Positions 43,165 through 49,098 of a DNA stretch of 49,098 nucleotides are shown piece after piece. A program made the translations under genes and the position numbers. Numbering within the stretch: position 1 is the first letter of the stretch; each line of letters starts with the position of its first letter. Source of the stretch: Chitinophagaceae bacterium (lineage in GTDB: Bacteria > Bacteroidota > Bacteroidia > Chitinophagales > Chitinophagaceae); contig JAHEZD010000040.1 of NCBI GenBank assembly GCA_023251255.1, positions 1-49,098 on the forward strand, in the 5' to 3' direction. The notes beneath the pieces were generated by a model, which had not been told where the DNA came from, did no database searches, and worked only from the letters and a program-made list of their open reading frames with translations.

Positions 43165-44589
43165 ATGATCCAATTAACAACATGGTATAGCCATTTAAGA
43201 AAGGCAGCAACCGTTTTCTTGTTTGCTTTCTTTTTGCAGAAAGTAACTGCCCAGGTAATTGCTTTCCCCGGTGCCGAAGGCTTTGGGAAATTCGCCTCCG
43301 GTGGCCGTGGCGGTAAAGTAGCGGCTGTTACCAATTTGAACGATAGTGGTGAAGGCAGTTTCAGGTGGGCGTTGGAACAGTATCCTAACCAGCCATTGAC
43401 CGTTATCTTCAACGTGTCAGGCATCATAGAACTGCAATCAAAAATCCAGATCAAAAGGTCCAATCTTACCATCGCAGGACAAACAGCCCCCGGTGATGGT
43501 ATCTGCCTGACCAACTTTTCTTTTATCTTGAATGGAGCATCCCAAAAAGGCAATCATGGCAATATCATTATCCGTTTTATCCGTTCACGTCCCGGTGGTA
43601 CGTTGAAGTCGGGCCTGTATGGGTACGACATGGAAAACTGCCACGATGTAATTGTGGACCATTGCAGTTTCAGTTGGGCCAATGAAGAGTGTGCAGCCAT
43701 GTACGATACCAAGAACACCACCGTACAGTGGTGCATTGTTAGCGAAGGCCTGTACGAAGCAGGCCATGCAAAAGGCCACCGTTCCTATGGTGGCGTTTGG
43801 GGCGGGCAGTACGCAACGTATCACCATAATCTATTGGCCCATCTGAACAGCAGGGCCGTAAGGTTTGATGGTGCCAGGGCCCACGATACCATGGCCATCA
43901 TAGACTACCGAAACAATGTGGTCTACAACTGGGGCAATCCCAATGCCTGTTATGGTGGTGAAGTGAATATCCCCGGTGGCGTATCACAGGTGAACATGGT
44001 GAACAATTATTACAAGCCCGGGCCAGCAAGTCCCAGTGAACTGAAATTCGTTCACGCCTTATATGAAAAGGAAAAAGCCAAGGGCACTGGGCAATGGTTT
44101 GTGGATGGCAATATCATGGAAGGTGACAAATCATTGACCAAGAAAAATGAGAAAGGTGTTGACCTGGCCGAAGAAGGTTATCCTAAGAATGCCATTGCAA
44201 CGAATGCTTTCCCGATAACTGCTCCATTGCCCAATCAGCCTGCGCAGGATGCATACAACCAAGTACTGAAATACGCAGGCGCCATATTGCCCACAAGGGA
44301 TGCTGTAGATGCAAGGGTAATCAACGAGACCAAAACAGGCACTGCAACAGGTAAGGGCGTATTTGGTAAGCCAGGCATCATTGATTTGCCCATTGCTGTT
44401 GGTGGATTAGGGACTTATAAAACTGCCCCAGCTCCTTTGGATACCGATGGGGATGGGCTACCTGATGCATGGGAACTCCAAAACAAATTGAACCCAAAAG
44501 ACGCAAGCGATGGAAATAAGTTGGACAAGGAGGGCTATACCATGCTTGAGAGATATTTGAATGAATTGGCGGCTGTGGGTAGGCAGTAG
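43165..44589 (+). CDS. Pectate lyase-type polysaccharide lyase (PL1-like), exported
   Basis: 474 residues. An N-terminal signal segment (KAATVFLFAFFLQKVTAQ) is followed by AFPGAEGFGKFASGGRGG, the typical start of Bacteroidota pectate lyases. A right-handed beta-helix follows: IRFIRSRPGG, VIVDHCSFSWANEE, VQWCIVSEG, VRFDGARAHD and VNMVNNYYKPG. Near the C-terminus DTDGDGLPDAWE (about 429) is a calcium-binding, thrombospondin-3-like repeat. It cleaves homogalacturonan by beta-elimination at the cell surface or in the periplasm. Together with the polygalacturonase at the right edge and the exo-enzyme at 45073 it forms a pectin-degrading set. Confidence 0.88.
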   Translation: MIQLTTWYSHLRKAATVFLFAFFLQKVTAQVIAFPGAEGFGKFASGGRGGKVAAVTNLNDSGEGSFRWALEQYPNQPLTVIFNVSGIIELQSKIQIKRSNLTIAGQTAPGDGICLTNFSFILNGASQKGNHGNIIIRFIRSRPGGTLKSGLYGYDMENCHDVIVDHCSFSWANEECAAMYDTKNTTVQWCIVSEGLYEAGHAKGHRSYGGVWGGQYATYHHNLLAHLNSRAVRFDGARAHDTMAIIDYRNNVVYNWGNPNACYGGEVNIPGGVSQVNMVNNYYKPGPASPSELKFVHALYEKEKAKGTGQWFVDGNIMEGDKSLTKKNEKGVDLAEEGYPKNAIATNAFPITAPLPNQPAQDAYNQVLKYAGAILPTRDAVDARVINETKTGTATGKGVFGKPGIIDLPIAVGGLGTYKTAPAPLDTDGDGLPDAWELQNKLNPKDASDGNKLDKEGYTMLERYLNELAAVGRQ

Positions 44590-45072
44590 TGAGAAGGCAA
44601 TAGAAGGGAATAGCAGTAGTTGTTAGCTGGAATCGCTAGTCGGAAGTCGCCAATCGGTAGTTCGTGTCAATCCGCATTTTCGTTCCATCGGAACGTCTTG
44701 TGGGTAGAATTGTTTAAATGGTATTTCGCTCCGCAAAAAATGTTTTATGGATATAATGATAATCATAAAGGCGTTTTCAAACCAGCGGAATTTTTATGAT
44801 GAAATGATAATTATAAAACGTTGTTCGTTCCATCGGAACGTCTTGTGGGTAGTAGAATCGTTTAAATGGTATTTCGCTCCGCAAAAAATGTTTTATGGAT
44901 ATAATGATAATCATAAAGGCGTTTTCAAACCAGCGGAATTTTTATAATGAAATGATAATTGTAAAACGTTGTTCGTTCCATCGGAACGTCTTGTGGGTAG
45001 AAGAATCGTTTAATTATGTTTTTCGTTCCGTAGGAACGTTTTATGCTAACCGCAAATTTGTTTGAACCATCC
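44590..45072. repeat. Non-coding tandem duplication with GTTCC/GGAAC palindromes
   Basis: A unit of about 145-148 bp starts CGTTCCATCGGAACGTCTTG at 44681, 44826 and 44974; the third is cut short and ends in CGTTCCGTAGGAACG near 45024-45038. Each begins with the palindrome CGTTCC-ATC-GGAACG and carries AAATGTTTTATGGATATAAT. A 67-codon open frame at 44747-44947 is made of this repeat and is not a gene. The promoter of the following glycosidase should lie here. Confidence 0.8.
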
Positions 45073-47844
45073 ATGAATAATGTGTCCAAAATATTGATTG
45101 TCTTCATCGCAACATTTGCATTGAATGTGGATGGAGCTATTGCACAGAAGAAAGAGACCATTCTTATCTATGTGTCACCAAAAATATTTGAGCTTCCAAG
45201 AGTTAAATATGGAATAGGGAAACTGTCTGATGCTTTAATCAGAAATGGATACAAGAGAAATCTGGTTTTTGAAGAACCCACAAAAAAAGCACAAACTGTT
45301 ATTGGGATTGTAGAACATTTGTATGAAGAATGCATTTCCTGTAAAAAAATATCCAAAGAAGGGTTTATTATTTCATCCTTTACAGGCTACAACAAGAATA
45401 TAGGGATAACCGTTTTTGCAAATGATGCTTCGGGCTTTTTATACGGCTGTATGGCTCTAGCTGATAGCATAAATCTTCTTGGTAAAGTTCCTAAGACTAT
45501 CAATACTGCCGATTCCCCCGAAATGCTCATGCGCGGCACCTGCATCGGTATGCAGAAACCCTATTACCTGCCTGGTAGAACAGTCTACGAATATCCCTAC
45601 ACACCGGAAACCTTCCCTTGGTTCTACGATAAGCAAATGTGGGTGCAGTACCTGGATTCGCTGCTGGCAAACAGGATGAACTCCCTGTACCTATGGAACG
45701 GCCATCCCTTTGCTTCCTTGGTCAAGCTAAAGGACTACCCCTACGCCGTAGAAGTAAGCGAGGAAACATTCAAGAAAAATGAGGAGATATACAGGTTCAT
45801 TGCAGAAGAAGCAGACAAACGTGGAATTTGGGTAATCCAAATGTTTTACAACATTATCGTTTCCAAACCTTTTGCAGAATACCATCATATCAAAACGCAG
45901 GACAGGAACCGTCCCATCATTCCATTGATTGCAGATTATACCAGGAAATCCATAGCAGCGTTCGTGGAGAAATACCCCAACGTGGGCCTCATGGTGTGCT
46001 TGGGTGAAGCCATGGAAGGCACGGGCAATGATGATATAGAATGGTTTACCAAGACCATCATCCCCGGCATGAAGGATGGCCTAAAAGCATTGGGCAAAAC
46101 AGAGGAGCCGCCCATTGTGTTGCGTGCGCATGATGCAGATGCGCCCGCCGTGATCAGGGCAAGCAAGGGGCTGTACAGTAATTTGTACACAGAAGCGAAG
46201 TTCAATGGAGAAGCACTCACCACTTATGAACCTCGCGGCAGTTGGGCAGAACTGCACAGGACATTGGCCCATTTGGGTTCCGTACAAATTGAGAACGTAC
46301 ACATACTTGCCAACTTGGAACCCTTCCGTTATGGGGCCACGGACTTCATCCAGAAATCAGTGAAGGCCATGCACAATATCATGGAAGCAAAGGGACTGCA
46401 CCTCTACCCACAAGCATCCTATTGGGACTTCCCCTATACGGCCGATAGTGTGAAAGCCTCGCCTTATGATTCTGCCGCACGGGACGGGCGCCTATTGCAG
46501 ATAGAGCGTGACTGGATATGGTACAAAGCATGGAACCGCTATGCTTGGAAGGCCAACCGTGACAGCATGGATGAAGTGAACTATTGGAGCAATTTATTGG
46601 CCACTAGGTATGGCTGCAGCAACCAACAAGGAACCGATATTCTCGAAGCCTATAACCAGTCAGGGGAGATAGCCCCTAAATTGCTGAGGCGTTTCGGCAT
46701 CACCGATGGTAACCGTCAAACCCTGACCCTCGGCATGCTGATGACGCAGTTGATCAATCCCTACCGTTACGGCCTGTTTGATTTGCTGTATGATGCGGAG
46801 AGCCCTGTGGGCGAGAAACTGATTGAATATGCAGAGAAGGAGTGGAAGCAGGAACCGCATATAGGTGAAACACCTGTGCAGATTATCCATGAAGTAAGGG
46901 CACATGCCAAGCAAGCAGTAGCTGCCATCAATAAGGTACGGCCCACCAGCAATACCGAAGAGTTTGAACGGCTCAAAAACGATATGCTTTGTTATGAAGC
47001 ATTGGCCAACCATTATGCCTCCAAAGCAGAAGCAGCATTGTTGATACTCCGTTATAAATATTCCAATGAAGTGAAGGATCTGGAGAAGGCCCTGCCTTAT
47101 TTGGAACGGAGCATTGCCAGCTACAAGCAGTTGGTGGAGCTGACCAAGGGAACTTACCGCTATGCCAATAGTATGCAGACCCAGCAAAGGAAGATCCCCA
47201 TCCGTGGTGTGGACGGTACTTTTAAAACTTGGGCAGAGGTATTGGTGCCCTTTGAAAATGAACTGGCCCACTTCAGGCACAAGATTGATTCGTTGAAAAA
47301 CAATCCCGCAAAGCAGGGCAATGAATTCACGGTGTTGAAAAATGAATACGTCGTCCTGCAAAGCACCAAGGCCAACCGTTTCGTCATTGACACCAATTCC
47401 CTTCCGTTCAATGACACCAGCCTTTCCATAACGGCTTATGCCAAGGAACTGAGAAACCTGCAGGGGATAAAGCTTTCCTTTCAGCAGCAAATACTGAATG
47501 GTACCTCCATCACATTCTCCAATTCAAATCCAGTAAAAGTATTGGTGGGCTTCTTCAATAAAAAAGAGAAACAATATTTGAAACCGCCAGAATTGGAAAC
47601 GGATGCCAGTGCCAATGATTACGGTCAGTCAGAAACAAAAATTGCCAATGGGTTAATTATAAAGGGCCTGCCAGCTATCAACATTCATACCTACGCTTTC
47701 AAAACAGGTACGAATACGTTGACCCTTGCCAAGGGGGCCTGTGTACTACTTGGTTTTGTGAATGATAAGGATACCATGCCTTTATATGATGCTGGTTTGT
47801 TGGAGAAAGGTATGAAAAAAGAGGTTGACTGGTTATTTGAATAG
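45073..47844 (+). CDS. Large exported exo-glycosidase-like protein (family uncertain)
   Basis: 923 residues from ATG 45073, where MNNVSKILIVFIATFALNV begins a signal peptide; the ATG at 45043 would put ten extra residues before it and lies in the repeat. The N-terminal domain ends in SGFLYGCMALADSI and MLMRGTCIGMQKPYY, like the GH20b/GH67 N-terminal domain preceding a catalytic barrel. The barrel has RMNSLYLWNGHPFAS, EEADKRGIWVIQMFYN, MVCLGEAMEGTGNDD and PPIVLRAHDADAP. It lies between a pectate lyase and a polygalacturonase, so an exo-acting uronidase on pectin (alpha-galacturonidase or alpha-glucuronidase type) is likely. I cannot assign the GH family with certainty. Confidence 0.72.
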   Translation: MNNVSKILIVFIATFALNVDGAIAQKKETILIYVSPKIFELPRVKYGIGKLSDALIRNGYKRNLVFEEPTKKAQTVIGIVEHLYEECISCKKISKEGFIISSFTGYNKNIGITVFANDASGFLYGCMALADSINLLGKVPKTINTADSPEMLMRGTCIGMQKPYYLPGRTVYEYPYTPETFPWFYDKQMWVQYLDSLLANRMNSLYLWNGHPFASLVKLKDYPYAVEVSEETFKKNEEIYRFIAEEADKRGIWVIQMFYNIIVSKPFAEYHHIKTQDRNRPIIPLIADYTRKSIAAFVEKYPNVGLMVCLGEAMEGTGNDDIEWFTKTIIPGMKDGLKALGKTEEPPIVLRAHDADAPAVIRASKGLYSNLYTEAKFNGEALTTYEPRGSWAELHRTLAHLGSVQIENVHILANLEPFRYGATDFIQKSVKAMHNIMEAKGLHLYPQASYWDFPYTADSVKASPYDSAARDGRLLQIERDWIWYKAWNRYAWKANRDSMDEVNYWSNLLATRYGCSNQQGTDILEAYNQSGEIAPKLLRRFGITDGNRQTLTLGMLMTQLINPYRYGLFDLLYDAESPVGEKLIEYAEKEWKQEPHIGETPVQIIHEVRAHAKQAVAAINKVRPTSNTEEFERLKNDMLCYEALANHYASKAEAALLILRYKYSNEVKDLEKALPYLERSIASYKQLVELTKGTYRYANSMQTQQRKIPIRGVDGTFKTWAEVLVPFENELAHFRHKIDSLKNNPAKQGNEFTVLKNEYVVLQSTKANRFVIDTNSLPFNDTSLSITAYAKELRNLQGIKLSFQQQILNGTSITFSNSNPVKVLVGFFNKKEKQYLKPPELETDASANDYGQSETKIANGLIIKGLPAINIHTYAFKTGTNTLTLAKGACVLLGFVNDKDTMPLYDAGLLEKGMKKEVDWLFE

Positions 47845-47848
47845 GGCC

Positions 47849-47874
47849 CCGTCAGCGGTTTTTAACCCTGACGG
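47849..47874. terminator. Likely bidirectional terminator between convergent genes
   Basis: CCGTCAG / CTGACGG (47849-47855, 47868-47874) with an inner GGTT-TTT-AACC stem, between the glycosidase stop and the HTH gene end. Its sequence is kin to the CCGTCAGCGG block of the tandem repeat at 24091-24572. Confidence 0.5.
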
Positions 47875-47890
47875 CGGTTGCTACGGTATT

Positions 47891-48433
47891 CTACGAGTTT
47901 CCGTTATCGCTTTCCAGCATCTCCTGTAGTTCTTTGATTTCCATTTGCAGCAGCCGGATAGTAGACTGTGTTTGCCGCTGTGCCGATGGGCCGCAGTCCA
48001 CAATTTTTTCGGTGGCCTCATATTCTCGCATTTTGAACCAGTTGATGTCCTTTTTGGCAACTGCATCGTCAGTGGTGATGGTAGGTAGCATGGTGTTAAC
48101 CAAATGAATTGCACTGCAACACCGGGCATAGGTTATTTGCTGGCTTTCGAATTGTTTCTGGGTCCTGGTCAACTTGTTTTGGCATTTAACCAATCGTCTG
48201 TAAGCCAAGGCTGCCAAAGAGTCTTTGGCTTTGGCTTCTGCCTCTATAATTTGGTCCGGGATAGTAGTAGGCTCGGCAAATAGGGGAACTTCCAGTCTTA
48301 TTTGTTTTAAGCCAGCTTCTGGCGGAAGGCTCCTAATCAATAGTTCCCACCGGGCAACAGTAGTGCGGGTAGTATCTAGGTATAATGCTAATTCCTCCTG
48401 TGTTATGTCGAAAACCTCGCGTAAGGATTGCAT
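47891..48433 (-). CDS. Helix-turn-helix regulator with coiled-coil C-terminus
   Basis: 180 residues from ATG 48433. The frame is open to 48607, but that stretch is the palindromic array and encodes an odd Phe/Cys-rich peptide, so the internal start MQSLREVFDITQEEL is chosen. The N-terminal helix-turn-helix (about 5-30, TQEELALYLDTTRTTVARWE) is close to that of the partial gene at 1-114. The rest is largely helical, with a C-terminal coiled coil (STIRLLQMEIKELQEMLESD) that would dimerise it. Two tandem copies of a four-half-site operator lie 50 bp upstream, implying autoregulation. It separates two pectin genes, but nothing else links it to sugar control. Confidence 0.78.
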   Translation of the reverse strand: MQSLREVFDITQEELALYLDTTRTTVARWELLIRSLPPEAGLKQIRLEVPLFAEPTTIPDQIIEAEAKAKDSLAALAYRRLVKCQNKLTRTQKQFESQQITYARCCSAIHLVNTMLPTITTDDAVAKKDINWFKMREYEATEKIVDCGPSAQRQTQSTIRLLQMEIKELQEMLESDNGNS

Positions 48434-48483
48434 GGTATAAATGGTAAAAGGATTTCTACTTGGAAAGTAGAAAAAATCAGGAC

Positions 48484-48590
48484 TGGAACAAAATCCTTGG
48501 AACATTTTAACATGTTCCAAACAAAATGTTCCAAGTAGTATGGAACAAAAAAGGTGGAACATTGTGGAATGTTCCAAGAAAATTGTTCCA
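48484..48590. promoter_or_regulatory. Eight-half-site operator lattice upstream of the HTH gene
   Basis: Heptamers TGGAACA at 48484, 48498, 48541, 48555 and TGTTCCA at 48513, 48527, 48570, 48584. Each group of four follows the same 7-7-7-8-7-7-7 plan over 50 bp (48484-48533 and 48541-48590), and the two groups are joined by a 7-bp linker, so half-sites keep a 14/15-bp step across 107 bp. This is the same geometry as 136-185, with a different half-site sequence. Confidence 0.8.
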
Positions 48591-48822
48591 CTATGGGTTA
48601 TAAGCAATGCACAAGAAAAGCGAAGCTTTTAACTTAGTGACCTTTGTGCCTTTGTGGTCAACCTGTCATCCCCACCTGTGTCGGCAGGCAGGTTCAATAT
48701 GCGGAATTGCGAAGCAAACATTTGTTACCCAGTCTAACACTCATTTATAAGAAGCATACAAAATATGATGTACTAGCAGATGACAATAAGAATTGCAGAT
48801 TCAGAATTTACACAAAAATAAA
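48591..48822. repeat. Non-coding gap with half accac(c)aag hairpin and TTTGC palindrome
   Basis: 48607-48660 has AAAAGCGAAGCTTTT and GACCTTTGTGCCTTTGTGGT, a half copy of the dispersed hairpin, followed by CACCTGTGTCGGCAGGCAGG and TTGCGAAGCAAAC near 48706. The last 90 bp before the polygalacturonase start are AT-rich and presumably hold its promoter. No gene is seen. Confidence 0.6.
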
Positions 48823-49098
48823 ATGATGAAAAAAAGTTCAATCGTATTAATGGTATTGCTGGCAGCAGCGGCCACCCATGCCCAGGATTATTATAACGTC
48901 ATAAAGTATGGCGCCAAGAACGATAGCAGCGCACTGACCACCAAAGCCATTGCCAAAGCCATTGATGCAGCCAGTAAAACGGGTGGCGGTACCGTATATT
49001 TCCCTGCGGGCAAATATTTGACCGGCCCCATCCATCTCAAGAGCAATATCACCATTTTAATAGATGCGGGGGCAGAACTGCATTTCAGTGACAACTTC
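48823..49098 (+). CDS. GH28 polygalacturonase-like protein, N-terminal part (cut by window edge)
   Basis: 92 codons to the right edge; start ATG 48823 or the adjacent ATG 48826. A signal peptide (KKSSIVLMVLLAAAATHAQ) is followed by YNVIKYGAKNDSSALTTKAI, the standard GH28 N-terminus. GGGTVYFPAGKYLTGPIHL and SNITILIDAGAEL are first turns of the beta-helix. The catalytic Asp residues lie beyond the window. GH28 enzymes hydrolyse alpha-1,4-galacturonan, in line with the pectate lyase upstream. Confidence 0.9.
   Translation, partial: MMKKSSIVLMVLLAAAATHAQDYYNVIKYGAKNDSSALTTKAIAKAIDAASKTGGGTVYFPAGKYLTGPIHLKSNITILIDAGAELHFSDNF

Noticed and set aside
42549-43553. 334-codon open frame on the minus strand
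   Set aside because: It is antisense to the Gfo/Idh and pectate lyase genes, both clearly recognisable, and its peptide has no family features.
44747-44947. 66-codon open frame
   Set aside because: It is composed of the tandem repeat; the same peptide segment repeats within it.
46660-47490. 276-codon open frame on the minus strand
   Set aside because: It is a shadow of the glycosidase reading frame, with no recognisable motif.
48434-48607. N-terminal extension of the minus-strand HTH protein
   Set aside because: It would be encoded by the GGAAC/GTTCC operator array and gives a Phe/Cys-rich peptide unlike the paralogue; the start at 48433 gives a normal HTH N-terminus.

Overview
The window looks like a chromosomal segment of a Bacteroidota bacterium, most likely a member of the Chitinophagaceae or a close relative. 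This is inferred from several things: a T9SS/gliding-type C-terminal domain on a PKD protein, an NrtR-type AraR regulator beside araBDA, GH92, GH127, GH28 and PL1 carbohydrate enzymes, the almost complete lack of Shine-Dalgarno sequences, and many dispersed intergenic hairpins of the kind common in this phylum. No species is claimed.

Left edge and defence island (1-7213). The window opens inside a minus-strand helix-turn-helix gene whose upstream region holds a striking 50-bp four-half-site palindrome (136-185). An AT-rich block follows that reads as a horizontally acquired defence/accessory island. It holds a small membrane-anchored protein translationally coupled to a SET-domain methyltransferase, a DUF4041 + T5orf172 (GIY-YIG-like) coiled-coil protein, a two-gene PARIS-like module (AriA-like ATPase and AriB-like TOPRIM/DUF4435 protein) and a HEPN protein. 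The HEPN reading frame ends inside a tRNA-Thr(GGT)-like sequence whose anticodon arm carries about 21 extra nucleotides.

Backbone (7323-27260). More GC-rich housekeeping and envelope genes follow: a large M1 metallopeptidase, a FemAB/GNAT-like protein, ispD, a PKD/CHU_C secreted protein, a small Cys-motif protein and a CDICGC outer-membrane-type protein, a SAM methyltransferase, a slipin, ssb, a GNAT acetyltransferase, a GH92 mannosidase, an Ldh-family oxidoreductase and a Zn-peptidase-like protein. The gaps are crowded with MITE-like elements, REP-like palindromes and a 111-112-bp tandem repeat.

Sugar catabolism (27460-49098). An L-arabinose operon (araB, araD, GH127, araA, araR, galM) would release arabinofuranose and convert it to xylulose-5-phosphate under an NrtR-type sensor. 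It is followed by an unusual cluster: a MaoC hydratase, a solute-binding protein without a signal peptide, two class III CoA-transferases, a lactonase-like amidohydrolase, a RhaT-type symporter and a Gfo/Idh oxidoreductase. Pectin-directed enzymes come next (PL1 pectate lyase, a large putative exo-glycosidase, and a GH28 polygalacturonase cut by the right edge). Between the last two is a second minus-strand helix-turn-helix gene. Its upstream region carries two tandem copies of the same 50-bp operator geometry seen at the left edge, but with a different half-site sequence.

The most distinctive observations are the matching operator lattices of the two HTH genes, the interrupted tRNA-like gene fused to the end of the HEPN gene beside a PARIS-like system, and the CoA-transferase/cytoplasmic binding-protein catabolic cluster.
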